Shown here: positions 1-8,192 of the stretch, piece after piece
Numbering within the stretch: position 1 is the first letter of the stretch
Layout: each line of letters opens with the position of its first letter
Assembly (NCBI RefSeq): GCF_050434925.1
Contig: NZ_JBNDJK010000001.1
Span: 868,001 to 932,000, forward strand
Reading direction: 5' to 3'
Length of the DNA: 64,000 nucleotides
Origin: Inquilinus ginsengisoli_B
GTDB taxonomy: Bacteria; Pseudomonadota; Alphaproteobacteria; DSM-16000; Inquilinaceae
Notes under the pieces: model-generated
Databases searched by the model: none
Seen by the model: the letters and a program-made list of their open reading frames with translations, nothing else
What the model was told of the DNA's origin: nothing
Program-made: the position numbers and the translations under genes

Positions 1-1
1 C

Positions 2-1279
2 GAGACGGTGATCCGCACCCGCTTCTGGCGGCGGGCGCGGCGCAAGATCCGACGCAGCCGCTTCGGCCCGATCGTCAGCGACGCCAAGGTGGCGCGCAGC
101 CGGCCCGGCGACACCATCGCCCTGCGCTGGATCGGGCATGAGGCGACCGACGAGGTCACCGCCCTGCTGCGCGCCAGCCGCGCCACCACGCCGGAGGGGT
201 TCCGCGCCGCCTTCGCCGGCTTCGGCGTCTCGGCCCAGAACATGCTGGTGGCCGGGGCGGACGGGCGGATCGGCCAGATCATGGCCGCGACCCTGCCGGT
301 TCGCACCCGTTTCCCGCCGGCGGACCCGGTGCTGGACGCCGGCGACCCGGACACCCATTGGCACGGGCTGGTCGACGCCCCGGACCTGCCCTGGATTGCC
401 GACCCGCCGGACGGGGTGCTGGCCACCGCCAACAACCGGCCGACCGACACCGCCCTGCCGGTCGGCTTCTTCTTCTCCGCCGATGAGCGGGTGCGGCGCC
501 TCTACGCCCTGCTGCACGCCAAGGACCGGCTGGCGCCGGAGGATCTCGCGGCGCTGCAGGCCGACACGGTGTCGCCGGACTCAGGCGCCCTGGCCCGGCA
601 TCTGGTTGAGGCGATCCGCACGGCCGGGATCGGCGGCGACCAGTCCGGCTTCCTCGACCGGCTGGCCGGATGGGAGGGCGACTATGCCGCCGGGTCGTCC
701 GGCGCCCCGGCCTTCGAGGCGCTGCTGCACCACCTGGTGCCGCGGGTCTATGGCGCCGAGACGGCCGAGGCCATGCCGCGGCTGATGGCGCAATGGAACG
801 CCATCACCGCCTTCTTGGCCGACGACCTGGCCGCCCTGGCGCCGGACCGCCGCCGGCAGGTGCTGGCCGAGGCGGTCGGGCTGGCCGCGATCGATGCTGT
901 CCCGATCCCGGTCTGGGGCGACATGCACCGGATGCGGGTGGCGCATATCCTGGCCGCCCTGCCGGTGCTCGGCCGCTTCTTCGTGTTCGGCGACTACCCG
1001 ACCGGCGGGTCGCGCGAGACGCCGATGAAGACCGCGCATGGGCTGGTGCGCGGTCGGCACAACGCCACCTATGGCTCGATGGCCCGGCATGTCGCCGACA
1101 TGTCCGACCCCGATGCCAGCTGGATCACGCTGTTCGGCGGCCAGGATGGCTGGCTGGGCAGCGAGGGCCTGACCGACCAGATCCCGCTGTGGCGCGAGCG
1201 CCGATCGATCCGCCTGCCGCTGCGGCCGGAGACGGTGGCGCGGGAGTTCCCGACCCTCATCCGCCTGTCCCGGACATGA
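2..1279 (+). CDS. Penicillin acylase family protein (3' part, 5' end outside window)
   Basis: The reading frame is open to the window edge, so this is the C-terminal part of a longer protein; the GTG at 8 is probably internal. The visible 425 residues look like the C-terminal half of the beta chain of penicillin/cephalosporin acylase-type Ntn hydrolases. A characteristic ATANNRPTD stretch lies at about residue 140 and the fold continues to an HGxxRG-like region near residue 345. Family members cleave amide bonds of N-acyl substrates (beta-lactams, acyl-homoserine lactones) after self-processing that exposes an N-terminal Ser. That Ser would be upstream of the window and cannot be checked. Its stop codon overlaps the start of the next gene by 4 bp (ATGA), so the two are translationally coupled. 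Substrate unknown. Confidence 0.75.
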   Translation, partial: ETVIRTRFWRRARRKIRRSRFGPIVSDAKVARSRPGDTIALRWIGHEATDEVTALLRASRATTPEGFRAAFAGFGVSAQNMLVAGADGRIGQIMAATLPVRTRFPPADPVLDAGDPDTHWHGLVDAPDLPWIADPPDGVLATANNRPTDTALPVGFFFSADERVRRLYALLHAKDRLAPEDLAALQADTVSPDSGALARHLVEAIRTAGIGGDQSGFLDRLAGWEGDYAAGSSGAPAFEALLHHLVPRVYGAETAEAMPRLMAQWNAITAFLADDLAALAPDRRRQVLAEAVGLAAIDAVPIPVWGDMHRMRVAHILAALPVLGRFFVFGDYPTGGSRETPMKTAHGLVRGRHNATYGSMARHVADMSDPDASWITLFGGQDGWLGSEGLTDQIPLWRERRSIRLPLRPETVAREFPTLIRLSRT

Positions 1280-2802
1280 TCGACGCCACCCCGGCCTTCC
1301 GGCTGGCGGCGGCGCTGCGGCGCCGGCGGCTGCAGCGGCTGGATCCGGTGGAGAGCCAGCGCCGCGCTCTGCTGCAGCTCCTGCGTCGGGCGGCCGGCAC
1401 CCGCTTCGGCCGCGACCACGGCTTCGACCGCATTGGCGATGTCGTGGCCTTCCAGGCGGCGGTGCCATTGCGCCGCTATGAGGAGATGTGGCGCGACTAC
1501 TGGCAGCCGGCTTTCCCGGTGCTGCAGGATGTGTCCTGGCCCGGCCGCATCCCGTACTTCGCCCTGTCCTCCGGCACCACCAGCGGCACCAGCAAATACG
1601 TGCCGGTCAGCGACGCGATGCGCCGGTCCAACACCCGCGCCGCCTTCGACCTGGCCGCCTGGCACCTCGGCGCCCGGCCCGGCAGCCGGATGTTCGGCGG
1701 CCGCAGCCTGATGCTGGGCGGCAGCACCACGCTGACCGAGCACGCCCCCGGCATCTTCAGCGGCGACCTCAGCGGCATCGCCGCCCGCACCCTGCCGCCC
1801 TGGGCCCGGCCCTTCGTCTTCCCGGGGCCGGAGCTGGCCCTGCTGACCGACTGGGAGGAGAAGCTGGACCGCATCGCCCGCGGGTCGCTGGAGCTGCCGA
1901 TCCGCAGCGTCTCCGGCACCACCAGCTGGCTCCTGCCCCTGCTGGAGCGGGTGCGCGCGCTGCGCCGCGCCCGCGGCGACGCGCCCGACCCGCCCTATCC
2001 GTCGCTCGACCTGCTGGTGCCCGGCGGCGTCGCCCTGGCGCCTTACCGGCCGCGGCTGGAGCGGCTGATCGCCGGCACCGACGCCGAGATCCGCGAGGCC
2101 TATGCCGCCAGCGAGGGCTTCATCGCGCTGCAGGATGGCGGGGTGGGAGAGGGGCTGCGCCTGAGCCTCGACCACGGGCTGTTCCTCGAGCTCGTGCCGG
2201 TCGAGGAGCTCGGCTCCGCCGCCCCCACCCGGCACTGGATCGCCGATGCCGAGCCGGGCGTGAACTACGCGGTCGTGGTGACCAGCTGCGCCGGCCTGTG
2301 GGCCTATGTCCTCGGCGACACGGTGCGCCTGGTCGGGCGCGACCCGACCCGGGTGCTGATCACCGGCCGCACCAGCTACGGCCTGTCGGCCTTCGGCGAG
2401 CACCTGATTGCCGAGGAGGTGGAGCGCGCCGTGGCCGATGCCGCCGCCGCGATCGGCGCCGACATCGCCGATTTCGCGGTGATGGCGGTGTTCCCGGACG
2501 AGGCCAGCCCGGTCGGCCGCCACCGCTGGTTCGTCGAATTCGCCGAGAGGCCCGGCGAGGCCGCGGCCGCGCGCTTCGCCGCCACGCTCGACACGAGGCT
2601 GTCGGCCCTGAACGACGACTACGCCGCCCACCGTGCCGGCGGCACCGGCATGGGGCCGCCGGAGGTGGTGGCCGTGCCGCCCGGCTGCTTCGCCGCCTGG
2701 ATGAAATCCCGCGGCCGGCTGGGCGGTCAGAACAAGGTGCCGCGGCTGATCGCCGATCCCGGATTGGCGGCCGAGCTGGCGGCGTTCATGGCAAGGTCAT
2801 AA
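1276..2802 (+). CDS. GH3-family acyl-adenylate/amido synthetase
   Basis: 508 residues. Starts at the ATG that overlaps the stop of the acylase gene. GH3-family hallmarks are in order: the ATP-binding loop SSGTTSGTSKYVPV (about 98-111), YAASEG (about 276-281), YVLGDTVRLV (about 344-353) and GRTSYGLSAFGEHL (about 363-376), with NKVPRL near the C terminus. GH3 enzymes, best known from plants, activate a carboxylic acid as acyl-AMP and join it to an amino acid. Bacterial members exist but their substrates are mostly unknown. Pairing with an amide hydrolase suggests the two make and break the same class of acyl-amide conjugate, or that one matures the product of the other; this is inference. Family assignment is firm, substrate is not. 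Confidence 0.85.
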   Translation: MIDATPAFRLAAALRRRRLQRLDPVESQRRALLQLLRRAAGTRFGRDHGFDRIGDVVAFQAAVPLRRYEEMWRDYWQPAFPVLQDVSWPGRIPYFALSSGTTSGTSKYVPVSDAMRRSNTRAAFDLAAWHLGARPGSRMFGGRSLMLGGSTTLTEHAPGIFSGDLSGIAARTLPPWARPFVFPGPELALLTDWEEKLDRIARGSLELPIRSVSGTTSWLLPLLERVRALRRARGDAPDPPYPSLDLLVPGGVALAPYRPRLERLIAGTDAEIREAYAASEGFIALQDGGVGEGLRLSLDHGLFLELVPVEELGSAAPTRHWIADAEPGVNYAVVVTSCAGLWAYVLGDTVRLVGRDPTRVLITGRTSYGLSAFGEHLIAEEVERAVADAAAAIGADIADFAVMAVFPDEASPVGRHRWFVEFAERPGEAAAARFAATLDTRLSALNDDYAAHRAGGTGMGPPEVVAVPPGCFAAWMKSRGRLGGQNKVPRLIADPGLAAELAAFMARS

Positions 2803-2840
2803 GGCCAGTCTTGATGTGGCTCGATGTCAAAACCAGCTAT

Positions 2841-2859
2841 AGTAGGCAAAATACCTACT
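2841..2859. promoter_or_regulatory. Palindromic operator of the Phd/PIN toxin-antitoxin operon
   Basis: AGTAGG (2841-2846) and CCTACT (2854-2859) are perfect inverted repeats separated by the 7-base spacer CAAAATA, ending 15 bases before the antitoxin ATG. A possible -10 box TATAGT (2838-2843) overlaps the left arm, although no convincing -35 is correctly spaced. Antitoxins of this type usually repress their own operon, alone or with the toxin, by binding such a site. Confidence 0.6.
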
Positions 2860-2874
2860 TTCGAGGGTGACGAA

Positions 2875-3120
2875 ATGGACAAGGCCGTTTCAGCCGCAGA
2901 GGCCAATCGGAACTTCTCACGGCTCTTGCGCGATGTCCGCGAGGGCCGGAGCTATGTCGTCACGGCCCATGGCAAGCCGGTGGCCCGGATCGTCCCGGCG
3001 GCTGGTCCCTCGGCCGTAGCGGCGGGAGCCCGGGCCGCCCTTCTGGCGCGCCTCGCGACACAGACGCCGGTGGATGTCGGCCGCTGGTCGCGCGACGAAC
3101 TCTACGAGCGCGATCGGTGA
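2875..3120 (+). CDS. Phd/YefM-type antitoxin
   Basis: 81 residues. The core AAEANRNFSRLLRDVREG followed by a G(K)PVARIVP stretch is typical of the Phd/YefM fold, which binds DNA through the N-terminal half and the toxin through the C-terminal tail. I chose ATG 2875 because GAGG lies upstream at 2863-2866 and because an earlier in-frame start at 2824 would place the palindromic operator inside the coding region. It overlaps the PIN toxin gene by 4 bp (GTGA), the usual antitoxin-first arrangement. Confidence 0.8.
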   Translation: MDKAVSAAEANRNFSRLLRDVREGRSYVVTAHGKPVARIVPAAGPSAVAAGARAALLARLATQTPVDVGRWSRDELYERDR

Positions 3121-3563
3121 AGATCGCGCTCGACACCAACATCCTGGCCTATGCCGAAGGCGTGAACGGAGCCGACCGGGCGGCCGCGGCGAGGGGTCTT
3201 GTCCAGAGACTGCCACCCGATGCGGTGGTCCTGCCGGTCCAGGTCCTGTGCGAGCTGTTCAATGTCCTGGTCCGCAAGGCCAAGAGGACGCCGGATGCCG
3301 CCCGTACAGCCATTCTCAGCTGGCATGACACCTTCGCCGTCATCGACACGTCGATGGTGATCATGGCGGCCGCCGCCGATCTGGCCCATGACCATCAGCT
3401 GAGCATCTGGGATGCCGTGATGCTCGCCGCGGCGGCCGATGGCGGCTGTCGGTTGCTGCTGTCGGAAGACCTCCAGGACGGTTTCACCTGGCGCGGCGTC
3501 ACCGTCGCCAACCCGTTCGCTCCAACCAGGCATCCCCTGCTGGTGGCGTTCCTGGCGGATTGA
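3117..3563 (+). CDS. PIN-domain toxin (VapC-like ribonuclease)
   Basis: 148 residues starting at a GTG that overlaps the antitoxin stop. It shows the PIN acidic-residue pattern: LDTNIL (D near residue 6), CELFNVL (E near 44), the central IWDAVMLAAA segment and SEDLQDG near the C terminus. These residues coordinate Mg2+/Mn2+ in VapC-type RNases that cleave tRNA or rRNA when freed from the antitoxin. All motifs are intact, so the module looks functional. The RNA target cannot be told from sequence. Confidence 0.8.
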   Translation: MKIALDTNILAYAEGVNGADRAAAARGLVQRLPPDAVVLPVQVLCELFNVLVRKAKRTPDAARTAILSWHDTFAVIDTSMVIMAAAADLAHDHQLSIWDAVMLAAAADGGCRLLLSEDLQDGFTWRGVTVANPFAPTRHPLLVAFLAD

Positions 3564-3569
3564 TGGCTC

Positions 3570-4238
3570 TCAGGCCGCCCGGTCCATCAGCGTCGGGTCG
3601 TCGTTGCGCACGGCGTTGACCCGCACCGAGACCGGATAGGCCTCGACCGGCAGGTCGGCGGGCGGCGCCAGCAGGGCCTGCAGCTGCGCCGGCGATGCTG
3701 CTTCCTCGCCGAGCCAGGCCGGCCATTGCTCCTGCGCCAGCATCACCGGCATGCGGTGGTGGATCGGCCGCAGCCGCTCGATCGCTTCGGCGGTGACGAT
3801 GGTGAAGGTCCGCACCCATTCCTCCGAGTCCGGATCCTTCCAGCCCTCCCACAGCCCGGCGAAGACCATCAGCCGGCCGTCCAGACGGTGGACGAAATGC
3901 GGCGTTCGGTCCGGCGCCCATTCGTAGAAGCCGTCGGCCGGGACCAGGCAGCGCCGGGCCTGGAAGGCCTTGGCGAAGCTGCGCCGCTCGGCCAGGGTTT
4001 CCGATCGGGCGTTGATCAGCTTGGCGCCGCCCTTCAGCTCCTTCTCCCAGCTCGGCACCAAGCCCCAGCGCAGCAGGTCGATCGCCCGCCGCCCGGTCTT
4101 GGGGTTGAATCGGACCACCGCGAGATCCTGGGTCGGCGCCGCGTTGTAGCGTGCCGGGATGTTCGGGATCGGGCCTTCGGCGCCGACGATCGCGGCCAGC
4201 TCCTCCGGCGGCAGCTTATGGACGAACCGTCCGCACAT
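3570..4238 (-). CDS. SRAP domain protein (YedK/HMCES family)
   Basis: 222 residues. Begins MCGRF, so after Met removal Cys2 is the catalytic residue that cross-links to abasic sites in single-stranded DNA. Other SRAP motifs are present: NARSETL (about 92), VPADGFYEW (about 111-119) and the IHHRMPVML segment (about 164-172) carrying the conserved His. Family length is about 220. The role is shielding of AP sites at replication forks. Its ATG overlaps the stop of the upstream Yip1-type gene by one base (TGATG), so the two are co-translated; a functional link is not obvious. Confidence 0.9.
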   Translation of the reverse strand: MCGRFVHKLPPEELAAIVGAEGPIPNIPARYNAAPTQDLAVVRFNPKTGRRAIDLLRWGLVPSWEKELKGGAKLINARSETLAERRSFAKAFQARRCLVPADGFYEWAPDRTPHFVHRLDGRLMVFAGLWEGWKDPDSEEWVRTFTIVTAEAIERLRPIHHRMPVMLAQEQWPAWLGEEAASPAQLQALLAPPADLPVEAYPVSVRVNAVRNDDPTLMDRAA

Positions 4239-4852
4239 CAGGCCGGCACCGGCAGCACATAAGGCCCGAGCAGCAGGCCGAACAGCAGCATCAGCACCAC
4301 CAGCGTCACCAGGGTCAGGCCGAAATGGGCGCCGCGCTGGTCCTGCGGCACGCGCAGCACCAGGCCGGTGCCGCGATAGAGGATGGTCAGGGCATAGCCG
4401 ATCGCCAGCAGCACCAGCAGCACCGCGGCCGGGCCAGACAGAAGCAGCTGTACGCCGGGGCCCAGCATCTCCGCGACATAGACCGGCGTCATCGCCAGCG
4501 CCACCAGGACGAAGGCGGCATCGAAATTGGCGACGGCGCCGAACATGCCGGCATAGAAGCGGATCACGGCGGCCATGACGAACAGCCCCGCCAGGTTGAC
4601 CGCCACCCGTACCGCCAGGAACAGCACCAGCAGGCCGATCGGCGTCTCCACGTCGGAGACCGAGAGCAGCAGCGCCAGCAGCAAGAAGGCGCCGATCGAG
4701 GTCAGGATCAGCACCGGCAGGGCATGCTCGCGCACCACGATGCGCCAGCCCGGCGCCGGCACCCCATGGGCGGCCAGCGTGGCATCGGGTTCGAACAGCA
4801 TGCCGCGCACGCGGCCCATTACAGCGGCGAGATCCAAAGCCGTCTCCAGCAC
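4238..4852 (-). CDS. Yip1-family integral membrane protein
   Basis: 204 residues with about five hydrophobic segments (near residues 45-65, 70-95, 105-130, 135-160 and 175-200), arranged as in Yip1/YIP1-like bacterial membrane proteins. The function of bacterial members is unknown. Read divergently from the RNA methyltransferase gene and one-base coupled to the SRAP gene downstream. Confidence 0.6.
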   Translation of the reverse strand: MLETALDLAAVMGRVRGMLFEPDATLAAHGVPAPGWRIVVREHALPVLILTSIGAFLLLALLLSVSDVETPIGLLVLFLAVRVAVNLAGLFVMAAVIRFYAGMFGAVANFDAAFVLVALAMTPVYVAEMLGPGVQLLLSGPAAVLLVLLAIGYALTILYRGTGLVLRVPQDQRGAHFGLTLVTLVVLMLLFGLLLGPYVLPVPA

Positions 4853-4965
4853 ATCGTCGCGGCCCGCAGGACCGCCCCCCTATGCGAGGGGATATGGCCC
4901 TGCCCCCGGAGCGCATGCAACCCCGCGCCTTGCAAGGCCGGGCCGCGCATGCCATGCCTGCCACG

Positions 4966-6270
4966 ATGAAGCGGCAGATGCGACGGAGCAAGCCCGCGGC
5001 CCCCGGGTCGCGGCGTGAGATCGAACTGGTGGTCGACCGCCTGGGCGGCGGTGGCGACGGCATCGGCACGGTCGACGACCTGCGCGTCTACGTGCCCTTC
5101 GCCGCCCCCGGCGACCGGGTGCGCGCCCGGCTGGGCCGGCCGGACGGCCAGGCCTATCGCGGCGAGTTCATCGAGCTGGTGCAGCCCGGCCCGAATCACC
5201 GCGAGCCGCCCTGCCCGCATTTCGGCCCCTGCGGCGGCTGCCAGGTGCAGCATCTGGCGCCGCCGGTCTACATCGAGTGGAAGCACGGCCTGCTGGCCGG
5301 CGCCTTGGCCCGCGCCGGGCTGGAGACCGAGGTGGCGGCGCTGGTCGAGACGCCGCCGCGCAGCCGCCGCCGGGCCAGCCTGGCCGCCCGGCGTGGCCGG
5401 TCCGGCGTGTTTCTGGGCTTCAACGAGGCGGGGTCGAGCCGGATCGTCGACCTGACCGACTGCGTGGTGCTGCGGCCGGAGGTCACGGCCCTGCTGCCGC
5501 CGCTGCGCGCGGTGCTGGCCGCGATCCTGCCGGAGAATGGCGGCGCCGACCTCGCCGTCACAACACTGGATGACGGCATCGACCTGGTGGTCGTGGCCGA
5601 GGCGGGGCTGGACCTGAAGCGAAGGGAGATGCTGGCCGAGTTCGCCGCGACGCAGGACCTGGCGCGGCTGTCCTGGCGCGGCCCCGACGGCTTCACCGAT
5701 CCCGTGGCGCATCGCCGGGCCGGGGTGGTGCATTTCGACGAAGTGCCGGTGACGATCCCGCCCGGCGGCTTCCTGCAGGCCAGCGCCGAGGGCGAGGCGG
5801 CGCTGACCCGGCTGGTGCACGACGGCGTCGGCCCGGCAAAGCGCATCGCCGACCTGTTCTGCGGTGCCGGCACCTTCGCCCTGCCGCTGGCCCGCGGCGC
5901 TCAGGTGACCGCGATCGACGGTGAAGGCCCGGCGGTCGAGGCGCTGGCAACCGCCGCCCGGCGCGGCGGAAGGGGCGAGCGGATCACGGCGCAGCGGCGC
6001 GACCTGTTCCGCCAGCCGCTGACGGCGGCGGAATTGCGCGGCTTCGACGCCGTGGTGTTCGACCCGCCGCGGGCCGGCGCCCGCGACCAGGCCCAGGCCC
6101 TGGCAGCCTCGACCGTGCCGGTGGTGGTCGCCGTATCCTGCAACCCGTCCAGCCTGGCGCGCGACGCCCGGACCCTGGTCGATGGCGGCTACCGGCTGGA
6201 GCGGGCGACGCCGGTCGACCAGTTCCTATGGTCGCCGCATCTGGAAGCGGTGGCGGTGTTCCGACGATAG
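4966..6270 (+). CDS. Class I SAM-dependent RNA m5U methyltransferase (RlmD/RumA/TrmA family)
   Basis: 434 residues from ATG 4966; the frame is open to ATG 4882 and other starts are possible because no Shine-Dalgarno signal decides. An N-terminal TRAM-like region (about 15-75) is followed by an Fe-S cluster motif C-x5-C-x2-C (CPHFGPCGGC, about 83-92) with a fourth Cys near 166. Next come the SAM-binding loop DLFCGAGTFALPLA (about 296-309), VFDPPRAG (about 364) and the catalytic-Cys motif VSCNPSSL (about 390). A HLEAV motif near the C terminus carries the general base Glu. This is the 23S rRNA/tRNA uracil-5 methyltransferase family; whether U747, U1939 or a tRNA is modified cannot be told. Confidence 0.85.
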   Translation: MKRQMRRSKPAAPGSRREIELVVDRLGGGGDGIGTVDDLRVYVPFAAPGDRVRARLGRPDGQAYRGEFIELVQPGPNHREPPCPHFGPCGGCQVQHLAPPVYIEWKHGLLAGALARAGLETEVAALVETPPRSRRRASLAARRGRSGVFLGFNEAGSSRIVDLTDCVVLRPEVTALLPPLRAVLAAILPENGGADLAVTTLDDGIDLVVVAEAGLDLKRREMLAEFAATQDLARLSWRGPDGFTDPVAHRRAGVVHFDEVPVTIPPGGFLQASAEGEAALTRLVHDGVGPAKRIADLFCGAGTFALPLARGAQVTAIDGEGPAVEALATAARRGGRGERITAQRRDLFRQPLTAAELRGFDAVVFDPPRAGARDQAQALAASTVPVVVAVSCNPSSLARDARTLVDGGYRLERATPVDQFLWSPHLEAVAVFRR

Positions 6271-6277
6271 CGGTCGT

Positions 6278-6303
6278 GCTGGGTTCGCGTCCGCGAACCC
6301 AGC
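6278..6303. terminator. Intergenic hairpin between convergent genes
   Basis: GCTGGGTTCGC (6278-6288) pairs perfectly with GCGAACCCAGC (6293-6303) across a 4-base loop, exactly between the methyltransferase stop and the adenosine kinase stop. No T-run follows on either strand, so it may act as a bidirectional 3'-end stabiliser or a weak terminator. Confidence 0.45.
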
Positions 6304-6312
6304 CGGCGCTGA

Positions 6313-7302
6313 TCAGCCGATCAGGCTGCGCAGCGGCACAAGAGGACGCGGGCCGACATGGCCGATCACCTCGGCGGCGGCGATGCTGCCGATCCGACCG
6401 CTCTCGGCCAAGCCGAGCCCGCGGGTGAAGCCGTAGAGGAAGCCGGAGGCGTAGAGGTCGCCGGCGCCGGTGGTGTCGACCAGTTGGACCAGCGGCGCGG
6501 CCTCGACCAGGACGGTCTCGCTTTCGGTCACGATCACCGAGCCCTTCTCGCTGCGGGTGATCGCCGCGACCTCGCAGCGGCCGCGCACCGCGGCGACGGC
6601 GGCGTCGAAATCGTCGACCTGGTACAGCGCCTTGATCTCCGCCTCATTGGCGAACAACACGTCGACATGGCCTTCGATCAGCGACAGGAAGCTGTCGCGG
6701 TGCCGCTCGACGCAGAAGCTGTCCGACAGGGTCAGCGACACCTTGCGGCCGGCGGCATGCGCCACCCGGGCGGCCTTGATGAAGGCTTCCTTCGCCGTCG
6801 GCCGGTCCCACAGATAGCCTTCGAGATAGGTCACCTGCGAGCCGGAGATCACCGCTTCGTCGACATCGTCGGGCGTCAGCTCGACGCAGGCGCCGAGATA
6901 AGTGTTCATCGTCCGCTGCGCGTCCGGCGTGACGATGATCAGGCTGCGCGCGGTCGGCGGCGTGCCCGGCACCGCGGGGTCGAGCGGCTTCGAATCGAAG
7001 TCGACGCCGACGGCGCGGATGTCGTGGCGGTAGACGCCGCCGAGCTGGTCGGCCGTCACCTTGCCGATGAAGGCGGCCTTGCCGCCCAGCGAGGCCAGCC
7101 CCGCCGCGGTGTTGCCGGCGGAGCCGCCCGAGGCCTCGAGGCCCGGCCCCATGGCGGCGTAAAGCGCCTCGGCCCGTTCCGCATCGATCAACGTCATCGC
7201 CCCCTTCACCAGGCCATGCCGGGTGATGAAGGCTTCGTCGTTCTTGGTGATGACATCGACGATGGCGTTGCCGATGCAGGTGGTGTCGTAGCGGGCGCTC
7301 AT
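6313..7302 (-). CDS. Adenosine kinase (PfkB/ribokinase family)
   Basis: 329 residues from ATG 7302, preceded by GAGA; the frame extends upstream without a better start. N-terminal CIGNAIVDVI and GGSAGNTAAGLASLGGKAAFIG match the substrate-binding part of PfkB sugar/nucleoside kinases, and DTTGAGDLYASGFL (about 280-293) is the anion-hole motif with the catalytic Asp. The length and the SAGNT pattern fit bacterial adenosine kinases, which convert adenosine to AMP. Other PfkB kinases are possible. A monocistronic minus-strand gene. Confidence 0.8.
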   Translation of the reverse strand: MSARYDTTCIGNAIVDVITKNDEAFITRHGLVKGAMTLIDAERAEALYAAMGPGLEASGGSAGNTAAGLASLGGKAAFIGKVTADQLGGVYRHDIRAVGVDFDSKPLDPAVPGTPPTARSLIIVTPDAQRTMNTYLGACVELTPDDVDEAVISGSQVTYLEGYLWDRPTAKEAFIKAARVAHAAGRKVSLTLSDSFCVERHRDSFLSLIEGHVDVLFANEAEIKALYQVDDFDAAVAAVRGRCEVAAITRSEKGSVIVTESETVLVEAAPLVQLVDTTGAGDLYASGFLYGFTRGLGLAESGRIGSIAAAEVIGHVGPRPLVPLRSLIG

Positions 7303-7356
7303 GGGTCTCGCTGAAATTGCGGCCAGGGATGCGACCCGCAAGGGGTCCCTGACCCT

Positions 7357-8109
7357 CTAGGCTGCGGCCGCCGCCGAGTCAACGGGTGCCGCCGGGGAAC
7401 GGTCCGGTTCCATTGGATGGCGCAAGCCATAACGGTCCACGATCTGGTCGATCCACAGCCCCGGCGTGCCGTGCGGCCGCTCATGCGGGGCGAAGGGCGT
7501 GATCACGGCGTCGAGCCGGGCCATCGCCGCGGTGACCTGCTCCGCCTCGGCCGGACCCAACGCCGGCTTGGCGCCCTCCTCCGTCAGCGCGCGGATGCGG
7601 CTGCGCTCGACCAGCTTGGTCACCAGGTGATGGCCGTCGAAGCGGCGCAGGCAGACGCCATAGGCGCCGCCGAGCCAGTTCTCCTGCCAGATCTCATCGA
7701 GCGCCTTGGCGAAAGCGGCCTCGTCGATCGCGCCGGCGGCGTCGAACAGCTCGGTCCAGCCATGGGTTCGGCCTTCGGAAGCGAGCAATGCCTGGCGGAA
7801 ACCGGCGGCAAAATCCTGCCGCAGCCGGTCCGCCAGAGCGGGCAGCGGCAGCGTCGATTCGGCGGCGCGGCGAGCCCAGGGCAGCACCGCGGCGCCGAAC
7901 CATTCCTCCGGCTGCGGCGCCAGCGTTTCGCTGCGGATGGCGCTGCGCGCCATCAGGGATGGGTCCAGCACATAGGTCGGCTGCGGCAGGCAGCGGGCGG
8001 CGATCAGCGCGCGCAGCCGGTCCTCGGTCAGCCCGGCGGCCTGCGCCAGCGCCGGCGGCGTCAGGCAATGGCGGCGGACATAGTCGAGAATGGCGAAGGT
8101 GTCGGTCAT
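7357..8109 (-). CDS. DUF6058 family protein
   Basis: 250 residues from ATG 8109, preceded by AGGAGA; an upstream in-frame start at 8142 lacks this. The N-terminal third (ILDYVRRHCLTPPALAQAAG, then ALIAARCLPQPTYVL) resembles the MerR-like or helix-turn-helix-like start of DUF6058 proteins. That family has been labelled as natural-product-associated, but no biochemical role is known to me. No transmembrane or signal segment. It lies divergent from an ArsR-type regulator with about 80 bp between, which suggests the regulator controls it. Confidence 0.55.
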   Translation of the reverse strand: MTDTFAILDYVRRHCLTPPALAQAAGLTEDRLRALIAARCLPQPTYVLDPSLMARSAIRSETLAPQPEEWFGAAVLPWARRAAESTLPLPALADRLRQDFAAGFRQALLASEGRTHGWTELFDAAGAIDEAAFAKALDEIWQENWLGGAYGVCLRRFDGHHLVTKLVERSRIRALTEEGAKPALGPAEAEQVTAAMARLDAVITPFAPHERPHGTPGLWIDQIVDRYGLRHPMEPDRSPAAPVDSAAAAA

Positions 8110-8192
8110 GGTCGGGTCTCCTGTTGGTCGCCACCACTCCACATCCGCATCCCGCTCTTGACCAGCAAAGATAAATCGATCACCATCGAAGC

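Noticed and set aside
581..2631. Long minus-strand open frames opposite the acylase and GH3 genes
   Set aside because: GC-rich third-position shadows; they have Arg/Gln/Gly-rich composition without domains, while the plus strand has recognisable motifs.
2824..2874. Earlier antitoxin start (17 extra residues)
   Set aside because: Would encode the palindromic operator and lacks a ribosome-binding site.
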